A stretch of 64,000 nucleotides of DNA from Clostridioides difficile_D (GTDB lineage Bacteria; Bacillota; Clostridia; Peptostreptococcales; Peptostreptococcaceae), in NCBI GenBank assembly GCA_945861085.1, contig OX244046.1, positions 682,001-746,000 of the forward strand, in the 5' to 3' direction. Below the pieces are notes generated by a model, which saw only the letters and a list, made by a program, of their open reading frames with translations, did no database searches and was not told the origin of the DNA. Positions 37,316 through 46,119 of this stretch are shown one piece after another. The translations under genes and the position numbers were made by a program. How positions within the stretch are numbered: the stretch's first letter is position 1; every line of letters starts with the position of its first letter.

Positions 37316-38050
37316 ATGAATTTAACAAAAGGGTTAGATATTTTAAAAATTTCATCAAACGTATTAGGCGAAGATAAAGTCATGTATATTCCTGTAATCT
37401 ATACAGAAGATGAGGCAACTCTTGTTGATACTGGTCTTCCAGGGCAAGGGGATTTAATAATTGAGGCTCTTAATAAGAGTAACACAAGCTTTGATAAGTT
37501 AAAAAATATAATAATCACTCATCATGATATAGACCATATAGGAAATATAAATTACCTAAGAGAAAAATCTAATAATAACATCAAAGTATACGCATATAAA
37601 AGTGAAGTTAGTTATATAACAGGAGAGGAAACGCCTTTTAAACTTTATATGTTAGAACAAATGGTAAATAATATTGATGATAAGATGCTTGGTATGTTAA
37701 ATGTTATGGGACTTGGATTTAAATCATCATTTGCTAAAGTAGATGTATTTTTAGATGACCATGAAGTTTTGAACTTAGGTGAAGAAGTGGAAGTTATACA
37801 TACGGGAGGTCATACTAGAGGTCATATCTGTCTTTATTTAAAAGAATCTAAAGTACTCATTGCTGGAGATTTGTTGCAGATAGAGAATGGAGAACTTAAA
37901 CCTGTTGATATAATACATAGCAATAAGCAAGAGTTAGCAGATGCTATTAAAAATATAAGTAATTATGATATAGAAGAGGTAGTTTTTAGTCATGGTGGAT
38001 TGTATCAAGAAAATATAATTGAAGCATTGAAAAACATAGTTATTGAGTAG
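37316..38050 (+). CDS. Metallo-beta-lactamase-fold hydrolase
   Basis: 244 residues. The zinc signature is THHDIDHIGN (HxHxDH type, about 66-75), with the later His in HTGGHTRGH, the Asp in IAGDLLQ and the His in FSHGG. This is a glyoxalase-II-like MBL-fold enzyme of unknown substrate. It is a single gene with AAGGAG before the ATG, and nothing next to it suggests a role. Confidence 0.9.
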   Translation: MNLTKGLDILKISSNVLGEDKVMYIPVIYTEDEATLVDTGLPGQGDLIIEALNKSNTSFDKLKNIIITHHDIDHIGNINYLREKSNNNIKVYAYKSEVSYITGEETPFKLYMLEQMVNNIDDKMLGMLNVMGLGFKSSFAKVDVFLDDHEVLNLGEEVEVIHTGGHTRGHICLYLKESKVLIAGDLLQIENGELKPVDIIHSNKQELADAIKNISNYDIEEVVFSHGGLYQENIIEALKNIVIE

Positions 38051-38382
38051 TTCAATCTCTTAAATTACTCAAAATATTATTTAAAGATAGAGAATGAAAA
38101 TTAAATATAAATAGTAAGAATTTTACATGTCTTATAATACTTCAGTTGAACCATATATTTTAAATTTGATTGATAATTCTATATTATATTTTTCTTTTAA
38201 CCTTAGAAAGATTGTGTTGATTATTATACCAATAAAAGCTAGTTTATCTTTAGATATAAATGTTTTGAAGAAAGTAGGAAGCCCAGTATAGATTTTAATG
38301 TATATAATGATTATTAGAATTGATTTTGTGAAATTATTATTGTAATATTTAACTATATAGATAAAGAATTGGAGTGATAACC

Positions 38383-38763
38383 ATGTATTTAAAAAAATTA
38401 TCAAAATTAGAGTTAGTTATTATGAAATTTATTTGGAATTTAGATATAAAAACCAATTCATATGAGATTATTGATTATATGAAAAAAGAACATAACTTAT
38501 CAGAAAAAGTTGCTTTGAAAACTTTATCAAAATTATCAAAGAAAAGATTTTTATATGTTCAAGAAACAAGCAAATGTATCTATTATACAGTTGCAATCAA
38601 AGAAAGGGCATATCTCGAATTTATATCAAAAAATGTGCAAAGTCTTTTGAAGAATAATTTTATAAGGAATTTATTAGTGTCATTTCATGAAGAGAAGTTA
38701 ACAGAGGAAAAGATAAAGTCGTTAGAAAACTGGGTAGTAAATTGGGAAGAGGCTTGTATATAA
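38383..38763 (+). CDS. BlaI/MecI/CopY-family repressor
   Basis: 126 residues. The N-terminal winged helix (LSKLELVIMKFIWNLDIKTN, VALKTLSKLSKKRFL) and the C-terminal helix for dimerisation (SLLKNNFIRNLLVSFHEEKL) are typical of the family. It is related to the protein encoded at 54752-55141. There is no beta-lactamase or BlaR-type sensor beside it. The start is the ATG at 38383; the GTG at 38374 lies within the GGAG site. A hairpin with T run follows at 38780-38824. Confidence 0.85.
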   Translation: MYLKKLSKLELVIMKFIWNLDIKTNSYEIIDYMKKEHNLSEKVALKTLSKLSKKRFLYVQETSKCIYYTVAIKERAYLEFISKNVQSLLKNNFIRNLLVSFHEEKLTEEKIKSLENWVVNWEEACI

Positions 38764-38779
38764 TATAATTTATAGTCTG

Positions 38780-38824
38780 AAAAGAGTTTTGTAATAGTTT
38801 ATTTACAATTATAAAACTCTTTTT
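38780..38824 (+). terminator. Intrinsic terminator
   Basis: AAAAGAGTTTT and AAAACTCTTTT pair around a 22-nt loop that itself has partial complementarity. It ends the repressor transcript. Confidence 0.75.
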
Positions 38825-38857
38825 AACTGTGTAGATTTAATTTAAAATAATTTTGAT

Positions 38858-38904
38858 TAAAAAATAGCTACGCACGCTTGTGACTTTAGTCATGGGAGGT
38901 TCAG
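38858..38904 (+). mobile_element. 47-bp solo remnant of the IStron (fused 5' and 3' ends)
   Basis: It follows TTGAT (38853-38857), the same pentamer as in front of the full IStron. It starts with the IStron 5' end (TAAAAAATAGCTACGCAC), passes through TGTGACTTTAGTCATG and ends with the IStron 3' end (GGAGGTTCAG). In the full element that 16-mer occurs at both ends (39910-39925 and 41856-41871). The remnant is exactly what recombination between those repeats would leave. Confidence 0.85.
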
Positions 38905-39081
38905 GCTAACTATAATACTCAAAACAAATAATTAAATTCAACTAGAACAAAAATGAATACATTATAATGAGCTAGAAATTTGTTTCTTTATAATTCCTAT
39001 GCTCTTGATGAAATGATATAGAAACTTCAAATAAAATAGAAAACAAACTATATAAGAACTAATAAAAGGAGGTTTTACAAT

Positions 39082-42000
39082 ATGAAAAACGAGGTAGTAG
39101 TTATTGCTCCTTCTAAGTTATTTTCAGATACAGTATATGAAGTACTTGAAGAACTACATATAAAAATTCCATCATACATTGCTACAGGCAAAGAAACCAT
39201 AGAACTAGCAGATAATCTAATTAACTTAGGCACTAAAGTAATAATTACTCGTGGTCAAAATGTTGATTTATTGCGTAAACATGTTTCAATCCCTATAGTA
39301 GACGTTGGATATAAATACGAAGACATATTTTATTCATATAAAAAAGCACTTAAATATTCTTCAAAAATAGGATTTATAGGTCTAGAATCATCGTATAAAA
39401 CGGCTAAACGATTCAAAGAAATATCAAATTTCGATTTAGAAATACCTAAGTTAAATTCTCTTTATGAGTTTGAACATACAATAAAAAAATTAATTTATAA
39501 TGGCACTGAAATTTTTATAGGTGGCAAAACAACAAAAGAAATCACTTCTAAATATAATAAACCTTGTATAGAGACTGAAGTTGAAAAGTCTTCTATTCAT
39601 GCATCTATCAATGAAGCAATTCATCTATATAATATAGGAATTGAAAAGAGAATAAATAACTCTATTACAGAAGAAATTTTAGAATGTACCCATAGTGGTA
39701 TAATTGCTATTGATAAAAATCACTCACCACTTTTTATAAATAATCAAGCAAAAAGGTTACTATTTAACCAAGTTGATAAATTTATAAAAGATTATCTAAC
39801 TTCTGGTGACATCTTAGACTCACTTAAAAATGGACATTCTCTATGCAACAATATAATTAGTTTTAAAGGTTCTTCTCTTACATTTGATTAAAAAATAGCT
39901 ACGCACACTTGTGACTTTAGTCATGAGTTAGTAGCTAAATTAGTCAGCATATAGGGAAACTTATATGTAGAGATAGGATAACACCTATCCAATACTACTT
40001 GAATTGCTAAAAACCCCTAAAGCTAACCAAACTAAAACATAAGGATGAAATAAACCTAAGTGTGAAAGTTACGAAAGTAGAAAAAATTGGTTAGATGGTA
40101 TAAGGTTAAATCCTAAGTACTTTAAAATGGGCAATCAGCAGGTAAACTCCGAATAGGAGAAACTTCAACGACTATTCCTCTTGAGGGAAGTACACTACAA
40201 GCTATTGGTAGTGGAAGTGGGTAGACCTTAACGGATAATGCCGAAGGATAAGATATAGTCTGTGCTTACATGAAAGTGTAAGAAGTTCATAAGAGAACTG
40301 CATAGGTAGTAGCGAACTTATGTGAACGACAACCTCAAAAATGATAAAAGTCAAGACTTACGGTTCTTATATATGTTATTTAAAAATAAATATTATTTAA
40401 AAATAAATATAAAAAACCTTCAAAATACTTGTTTTAAGTAATTGCATATTTTAATATTATGATAGGTGATGAAAAATGGAAGTTACTCATGGTAGAGGAT
40501 ATTAGTATGGTATGTCAAATATAGACATCCAGTATTATGGGGAGACATCTTTGGAATCCTAGTTATTTCGTTGCTACTGTATCAGAAAATACAGAGGAGC
40601 AGACAAGAAAATATATTAATAATCAGAAAAAACAAGTAAAATGAGGTGGTAGTAGTGGAAAAAGCATATAGGTTTAGAATGTATCCAAATAAAAAACAGC
40701 AAGAGCTAATTAACAAAACTTTTGGATGTTGTAGATTTGTATATAATAAGTATCTTGCTAAAAGAATAGATGTTTATAAAAACGATAGAGAAACTTTTAC
40801 TTATAAACAGTGTAGTTCTGATTTGACCAATTTAAAAAAAGAATTAAATTGGCTTAAAGAACCTGACAAATTTTCACTACAAAACGCCTTAAAAGATTTA
40901 GATAATGCATATGAAAAATTCTTTAAAAAAAAGGCAGGATTTCCTAAATTTAAATCAAAGAAAACTAATAGATTTTCATATAAAACTAACTTTACAAATG
41001 GAAATATCATGTATTGTGGTAAATATATAAAATTACCTAAACTTGGTATGGTTAAAGTAAGGGATAAACAAGTACCTAAAGGGAGAATACTTAATGCTAC
41101 TATATCTAAAGAACCAAGTGGTAGGTACTATGTATCATTATGTTGTACTAATGTAGATATTGAAGTATTTGAAAATACTAATAATCAGATAGGTTTAGAT
41201 TTAGGAATTAAAGAATTTTGTATCTCAAGTTATGGAGACTTTATAGAAAATCCTAAGTATCTTAAGAAGTCATTAAACAAACTTGCTAAATTACAAAGAG
41301 AATTATCGAGAAAGACAATCGGTAGTTTAAATAGAAATAAAGCAAGATTAAAAGTTGCGAGACTTCAAGAACATATAGCTAATCAAAGAAAGGATTTTCT
41401 ACAAAAATTATCTACTAAATTAATAAAAGAGAATGATATTATTTGCATAGAAGATTTACAAGTAAAGAACATGATTAGAAATCGTAAACTATCTCGCTTA
41501 ATTTCTGATGTGTCATGGTCAGAATTTATTCGTCAATTAGAATACAAAGCTAATTGGTATGGTAGACAAATTGTAAAGGTAGGTAAATTCTTTGCAAGTT
41601 CACAAATATGCAATAAATGTGGGTATAAAAACGAGGAAGTTAAGAACTTAAATATAAGAGAATGGATTTGTCCTAGTTGTAATGAAACTCATGATAGAGA
41701 TATAAATGCAAGTATAAATATACTAAAAGAAGGATTAAGACTAATAACAATTCAAAATAAATAACTTATGTAAGAACCGTAGGAACTATGGGGATAGCCT
41801 GTGGAGAATTAGTAAGACATATTTTAGTATGCAAAATTCTATGAAGCAGGAACCCTGTGACTTTAGTCATGGGAGGTTCAGTGTTTTCCTATTATAATTG
41901 ACAACCTACATTTTGGATGTGTTGCAACTATACAAGACATAGAAAACATTCAATCAACAGAAAAAGAAATAAGAGAGAGTCTGATTTCAAAATCTCATTG

Positions 42001-42964
42001 TGCAAAGAGTACCTTTAACGATATATTAGGTTCAAGTGATTCATTGATGCACTCAGTGAATATGGCAAAGAAATTTGCTAAATCTGATTCTACAATTATA
42101 ATTACTGGAGAATCTGGTACTGGTAAAGAAATATTTGCTCAAAGTATCCATAATTACAGCAATAGATTTAATGGACCTTTTGTGGCTATAAACTGTGCAG
42201 CTATACCTGAAAATATACTTGAAAGTGAGCTATTTGGGTATGTAAAAGGTGCTTTTACAGGTGCTAGAAATGAGGGGAAAGCAGGTGTCTTTGAATTGGC
42301 ACATAATGGTACTATATTTTTAGATGAAATTGGAGAAATTTCTAAAGATGTTCAAGTCAAACTGCTTCGAGTACTACAGGAGAGGGAAGTTACTAGGATA
42401 GGTGATACTAAAGTTGTACCTATTAATGTAAGGGTTATAACAGCTACTAATAAAAATTTAGTGGAGCAGATTGATAATAATAATTTTAGAGAAGATTTAT
42501 TTTACAGGCTTTGTGTGTTGAAACTGGATTTACCTCCTCTTAGAGAGCGAAAAGAAGATATCGAGCAACTAACATATTCTATTATATCTCATTACAACAA
42601 ACCAGTTTCAATATCTGATTCTGCACTCAAAATATTAAGTAGATATGACTTTCCTGGTAATATAAGACAATTAAAAAATATAGTAGAAAGATTGGTAGTT
42701 ATGTGTGATGATAATTTTATAGATGAGCATTTAGTTTCTGATATATTAATTTCTGAGCCACATTTTAGAAAGGATATAAGTTCAGCTCCTACAATAGATT
42801 ATTCTCCTAATTTGGTGGATAATAAAATTGCGGATTATGAAAAAAAATTAATTCTTGAAACATTAGAGAAAAATAATGGAGTAAAATCTGCTACTGCAAG
42901 TCAATTAGGGATTAGTACTACCACTCTTTGGCGTAAACTTAAAAAGTATGAACTTTCAAATTAA
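39082..42964 (+). CDS. PrpR-type sigma-54-dependent activator, split by an IStron
   Basis: Two exons, 39082-39888 and 41882-42964. Joining them gives 629 residues in frame (...SLTFD + CFPIIIDN...). Domains: PrpR_N-like sensory domain (about 1-190), PAS domain across the junction (about 200-310), and AAA+ sigma-54 interaction domain with Walker A GESGTGKE and the GAFTGA loop. A C-terminal Fis-type helix-turn-helix follows (SATASQLGISTTTLWRKLKKY). Without splicing, translation stops at the first codon of the element (39889). An in-frame ATG at 42044 could give an AAA+/HTH fragment. It faces the transporter/amidohydrolase operon, which has a sigma-54 promoter, and is its likely activator. Confidence 0.88.
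39889..40365 (+). ncRNA. Group I intron ribozyme of the IStron
   Basis: TAGCTAC (39896-39902) pairs with GTAGCTA (39931-39937) around the TGACTTTAGTCA hairpin near the 5' splice site. Core motifs include GGGCAATCAGCAG (about 40129-40141), TTCAACGACTA (40165-40175) and AAGATATAGTCT (40250-40261), which fit the P4-P6 and P3/P7 elements of group I introns. The upstream exon ends in T, as needed for the U-G pair at the splice site. The 3' splice site is at 41881. Confidence 0.8.
40476..40641 (+). pseudogene. Deleted tnpA (IS200/IS605 Y1 transposase) in the IStron
   Basis: The N-terminus (MEVTHGRGY, then in a second frame WYVKYRHPVLWGD) is followed almost directly by the C-terminus (WNPSYFVATVSENTEEQTRK, ending TGA 40639-40641). 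The HUH and catalytic tyrosine regions are gone, and there are stops in the remaining frames. The element cannot move with its own transposase. Confidence 0.85.
40655..41764 (+). CDS. tnpB: TnpB, RNA-guided nuclease of the IStron
   Basis: 369 residues. The N-terminal part has the usual YRFRMYPNKKQQELINKTFG start. The RuvC-like catalytic residues are all present: Asp in GLDLGIKEF, Glu in CIEDLQVKN and Asp in HDRDINAS. The zinc ribbon is CNKCGYK...CPSC. TnpB proteins are guided by an RNA made from the element's 3' end and cut DNA next to the element's target motif. I choose the GTG at 40655, because GAGGTGG lies at 40644-40650; an upstream in-frame GTG at 40646 is inside that site. Length is normal and the frame is intact. 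Confidence 0.9.
   Translation: MEKAYRFRMYPNKKQQELINKTFGCCRFVYNKYLAKRIDVYKNDRETFTYKQCSSDLTNLKKELNWLKEPDKFSLQNALKDLDNAYEKFFKKKAGFPKFKSKKTNRFSYKTNFTNGNIMYCGKYIKLPKLGMVKVRDKQVPKGRILNATISKEPSGRYYVSLCCTNVDIEVFENTNNQIGLDLGIKEFCISSYGDFIENPKYLKKSLNKLAKLQRELSRKTIGSLNRNKARLKVARLQEHIANQRKDFLQKLSTKLIKENDIICIEDLQVKNMIRNRKLSRLISDVSWSEFIRQLEYKANWYGRQIVKVGKFFASSQICNKCGYKNEEVKNLNIREWICPSCNETHDRDINASINILKEGLRLITIQNK
41765..41881 (+). ncRNA. Probable TnpB guide-RNA (omega RNA) scaffold at the IStron 3' end
   Basis: Between the tnpB stop and the element end lies a structured stretch (AAGAACCGTAGGAACTATGG, then GAACCC/GGAGGTTC around TGACTTTAGTCA). In IS605-type elements the guide RNA ends with such a scaffold and takes its guide from the flanking DNA, here from 41882 onward. 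The same 3' end is also the intron's 3' splice site. Exact RNA ends cannot be read from sequence. Confidence 0.6.
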
Positions 42965-43035
42965 ATATGTGCCAAGTAAAATATTTATCAAATAAAATGT
43001 TCGTCAAATAAAATATTTATTAAATAAGATAAACA
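42965..43035. repeat. About 17-bp degenerate tandem repeat
   Basis: Four imperfect units of AAATAAAATATTTATCA directly after the sigma-54 activator gene. Confidence 0.6.
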
Positions 43036-43043
43036 TACGGAGA

Positions 43044-43151
43044 TGTCTCAAAATTAACTTTTTAGTTTATGAGGCACTCTTTTTTATATGCAATAAAATA
43101 TATTTTCATCATTTCAACAATGAAAAAGAGGCTTATCTCTATTTTGAGACA
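43044..43151 (+). mobile_element. MITE-like element with built-in terminator, copy 3
   Basis: 108 bp with perfect 11-bp terminal inverted repeats, TGTCTCAAAAT (43044-43054) and ATTTTGAGACA (43141-43151). The left half is a hairpin followed by CTCTTTTTT. It separates the activator gene from the convergent RraA-like gene. Confidence 0.85.
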
Positions 43152-43220
43152 GCCTCGCGTTTTATTGTTTAATTTATATATATAAACATTTTATAGATAT
43201 AGAATATGAGTCATTTATTA

Positions 43221-43919
43221 TTAAACTCTGTAAACATCATCTATAATTTCTACACCTTTTTTTTCTAAAGTTTCTTTTACCCAGTCTCTATTTGCAGTTC
43301 CTTCAGAAGCCTTTACAACCTTAGCATGGTCTTGCTGAGCATTTGCTTCTGCTTTCTCAATAAGGTCTACTGCATCATTTTTAGGAATTACTATTACACC
43401 ATCTTGGTCTCCTAATATTATATCTCCTGGATTAACAGCAATTCCACCTATAGATATAGGCACATTTACTTCACCAGGACCTTCTTTATATGGACCACCT
43501 GGAGTAGTTCCCGTAGCATATATTGGACAATTAGACTTTGATATAACATCAATATCTCTTATTGGACCATCTATTACAATTCCAGCTACTTTTTTGAAAT
43601 CTGCAAGATATTTGTACATTATTTCTCCCATGATAGCCTGTGTTCTATCTCCATTATTAGATAGTATTATTACATCTCCTTCTTGAGCTATATTAAGAGC
43701 TTGATGAAGCATTAAATTATCTCCTGGTCTTGATTTTACTGTTAATGCAACTCCACACATTCTGTTTTTTGGTGAAGACATTAACTTTATTTCTGAACTT
43801 AATGCACTTGACCTATACATACAATCTCCAACATTTGCTGCTGGTAATACACTAAATCTTTTTACAAGTTCTTTATCTGGTAAATCTCTTTTTAAATATA
43901 CTCTATTTCCTATTGTCAT
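43221..43919 (-). CDS. RraA/HMG-aldolase-family protein
   Basis: 232 residues. The family motifs are ANVGDCMYR near the N-terminus, the central VIDGPIRDID with the substrate-binding Arg-Asp, and LGDQDGVIVIP for metal binding. Members cleave 4-hydroxy-4-methyl-2-oxoglutarate-type acids or decarboxylate oxaloacetate; some only bind RNase E. In this operon with a hydroxyacid dehydrogenase and an amidohydrolase, an aldolase or decarboxylase role is the more likely. It is the last gene of the operon, with AGGAGG before the ATG. Confidence 0.87.
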   Translation of the reverse strand: MTIGNRVYLKRDLPDKELVKRFSVLPAANVGDCMYRSSALSSEIKLMSSPKNRMCGVALTVKSRPGDNLMLHQALNIAQEGDVIILSNNGDRTQAIMGEIMYKYLADFKKVAGIVIDGPIRDIDVISKSNCPIYATGTTPGGPYKEGPGEVNVPISIGGIAVNPGDIILGDQDGVIVIPKNDAVDLIEKAEANAQQDHAKVVKASEGTANRDWVKETLEKKGVEIIDDVYRV

Positions 43920-43945
43920 TTTAAATTCCTCCTAATAAGTGTTTA

Positions 43946-44929
43946 CTAATCATTATATATAGTTGCATTATCCCAATCTATTGATTTTACTGGCCAAGTA
44001 GGATTTTTACCTTCAAATACTTCATTAACTCCAATTGCAGAGTGTAAAGAGGCTCTATTAGTGGCTTCTTTAGTTGCTGCTCCTATATGAGGAGATACCA
44101 CAACATTATCTAAATACAATATAGGGTTTTTAGAATCTACTGGCTCTTGTTGTAATACATCTAAACCAGCACCTGCTATAATGTTATCTCTACATGCTTC
44201 ATATAAAGCTTGTTCATCTACAACACTTCCTCTTGCTGCATTTATAAAAAATGCTGTTTCTTTCATCATACTAAATTGTTCTTTTCCTATAAAATTTTTA
44301 GTAACAGAAGTTGTTGGACAGTGAACAGAAACAAAATCACTTTCTTTATATATCTTGTTTATATCTCTAGTTACCTCTACACCTTGTGGGAAGTCTTTAG
44401 ATGATTTGTATGGGTCATATGCAACCACCTTCATATTAAATCCATCCATACACATCTTAGCAACTCTTGAACCTATGTTTCCACATCCAATAATTCCTAC
44501 AGTTTTTCCATCAAGCTCACATTTAGGAGTTCTTAATTTAGCTTTGTAATAGTCATCTATAAAGCTTTTTCTTACCTTTGTATAATTTCTAGAGCAATAT
44601 AACATATACATTAGTGTTACCTCTGCAACAGAAGTACTATTTGCTACTGGACAATACAATACTTGAACACCAAATTCTTTTGCTGCCTCCAAATCTACAG
44701 TATCAAATCCTGCTCCATGACGTACTATTACTTTTAGGTTATCAGCAGCTTCAAATACCTCTCTCGTTATTTTAGATAGCCTAACTATAATTGCATCAAT
44801 ACCTTTTATATCATTTATTATATCTTTAGTTTCCATGCCTGAACCAGTTATTAGTTCATGACCTCTACTTTCTAAGTAATCTCTTCCTTCTTGCATTATT
44901 TCTTGTGGTAATAATATTTTCCAACCCAT
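43946..44929 (-). CDS. D-2-hydroxyacid dehydrogenase (phosphoglycerate-dehydrogenase-like)
   Basis: 327 residues. The NAD-binding motif is VGIIGCGNIGSRVAK (about 143-157). The catalytic Arg is in VRHGAGFDTVD or AARGSVVDE, the Glu in QQEPVDS and the His in VSPHIGAA, the full set for the family. It interconverts a 2-keto acid and a D-2-hydroxy acid with NAD(H). It lacks the ACT domain of true SerA. It lies 26 bp before the RraA-like gene and 14 bp after the amidohydrolase gene. Confidence 0.9.
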   Translation of the reverse strand: MGWKILLPQEIMQEGRDYLESRGHELITGSGMETKDIINDIKGIDAIIVRLSKITREVFEAADNLKVIVRHGAGFDTVDLEAAKEFGVQVLYCPVANSTSVAEVTLMYMLYCSRNYTKVRKSFIDDYYKAKLRTPKCELDGKTVGIIGCGNIGSRVAKMCMDGFNMKVVAYDPYKSSKDFPQGVEVTRDINKIYKESDFVSVHCPTTSVTKNFIGKEQFSMMKETAFFINAARGSVVDEQALYEACRDNIIAGAGLDVLQQEPVDSKNPILYLDNVVVSPHIGAATKEATNRASLHSAIGVNEVFEGKNPTWPVKSIDWDNATIYND

Positions 44930-44943
44930 TTTTTTCCTCCTAA

Positions 44944-46089
44944 TTAATTTTCATATATGTAATCTGGGGCACAATATACTATAAATCCATCTTTGATGGT
45001 CATTTCTGTTTTTAATAATTTATCTGCCTCGAATTTACTACCTTTCCAATCTGTATAAATTTGTTTAACATCCATAATATCAAATATTGCTACATCTGCA
45101 TTTGCACCTTCTGATAAACAGCCTATCTGATTTTCCATTTTCATAAGTTTAGCTGGATTTTGTGTTGTCATTTTTACAACATCATATAGACTTATTCCCA
45201 TACATAGGTATCTTGACATAAGATTTGGTAGAGAGAATATAGGTCTTCTAAACATGCTTTCTAGTACCAAATCTGTGCTACAAATATCAGCTATAAATCC
45301 TTGTTCTTTTGCTTTTAACATAACTTCAAAATCACCATGTTTTCTACCTTCACCTGTATCAAATATGATTCCTCTTTCCCTTGCTTTCTTCACACATTCA
45401 TATAAATTGCCATTTGAGTCGAGGATAGTATTTTGAACACCTTGATATACATGTTCAAATATATCTCCTGGTCTTAATATGTTTAATACTTCTTCTGTAG
45501 GAACTGGTAAATTTGTACAATGAACTTCAACAGGACATCCTATTTTTTCAGCTATTTTAATAGTTTCTTTTAATGGCTCTATCCCTAGACCCTCTACTAA
45601 ATTTTCACTTAATCTTATTTTTAGACCTAATATATTATCTTTATTTTCATTGTATATTCGTTCTATTTTTTCATGATTAAAATACTTTGGGTCAATACAT
45701 TCATGGTAACTAGTAGTTACCAAGCCTGCTGAGCAAACTTGCAAGAAACTTTTTATATTTACTTTACTTTTAGCTACAATTGAAGATTTAAATAGTTGGT
45801 AATTTGCTACTCCTGCTGAACAATCAATTGCACTAGTAACACCAGTTGGAAGATAGGTGCTATCTGGATATATACCAATTTCAGTTCCATCTGCAAACAT
45901 ATGAGCATGTGCATCAATCAACCCTGGAAAAACAAATTTACCTCTTGCATCTATTGTGTGTTTTGCTTTATCACCATGTTTATATTCAGTTACTTTTCCA
46001 TTGTATATAGCAATTGTTTTATTTCCATTTACATTATTTTTAGGGTCTATTACATGACCATTTATAATAAGTAAATCTAGCATAATCAT
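44944..46089 (-). CDS. Amidohydrolase/deacetylase-family metalloenzyme
   Basis: 381 residues. It has the dihydroorotase-like amidohydrolase fold: the metal motif HAHM after PGLIDA (about 60-65), a later EVHCTN metal His, and the catalytic-type ICSTDLV region. It fits the family often labelled amidohydrolase/deacetylase (EF_0837-like), which hydrolyses amide or ester bonds of modified acids. Two starts are possible, ATG 46089 (4 nt from GGAG) and ATG 46083. It is the second gene of the transporter operon. Confidence 0.87.
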   Translation of the reverse strand: MIMLDLLIINGHVIDPKNNVNGNKTIAIYNGKVTEYKHGDKAKHTIDARGKFVFPGLIDAHAHMFADGTEIGIYPDSTYLPTGVTSAIDCSAGVANYQLFKSSIVAKSKVNIKSFLQVCSAGLVTTSYHECIDPKYFNHEKIERIYNENKDNILGLKIRLSENLVEGLGIEPLKETIKIAEKIGCPVEVHCTNLPVPTEEVLNILRPGDIFEHVYQGVQNTILDSNGNLYECVKKARERGIIFDTGEGRKHGDFEVMLKAKEQGFIADICSTDLVLESMFRRPIFSLPNLMSRYLCMGISLYDVVKMTTQNPAKLMKMENQIGCLSEGANADVAIFDIMDVKQIYTDWKGSKFEADKLLKTEMTIKDGFIVYCAPDYIYEN

Positions 46090-46119
46090 TCATCTCCAAT
46101 ATATAAATTTAATATGTAC

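Larger units (their letters stand above)
39889..41881 (+). mobile_element. IStron of the CdISt1 type (group I intron plus IS605-like element)
   Basis: 1993 bp, inserted after TTGAT (39884-39888) and ending in GGTTCAG (41881), so the last base is the G expected of a group I intron. It consists of a ribozyme (5' part), a ruined tnpA, an intact tnpB and a 3' end with a stem GAACCC/GGAGGTTC around the TGACTTTAGTCA hairpin. Removal is frame-neutral for the host gene. The size and layout agree with the known C. difficile CdISt1 family. Confidence 0.92.

Noticed and set aside
42044..42964. Treating the AAA+/HTH segment as a separate short sigma-54 regulator
   Set aside because: The frame continues upstream without a stop to exactly the IStron end at 41882 and completes a PAS domain. 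There is also no ribosome binding site at 42044.
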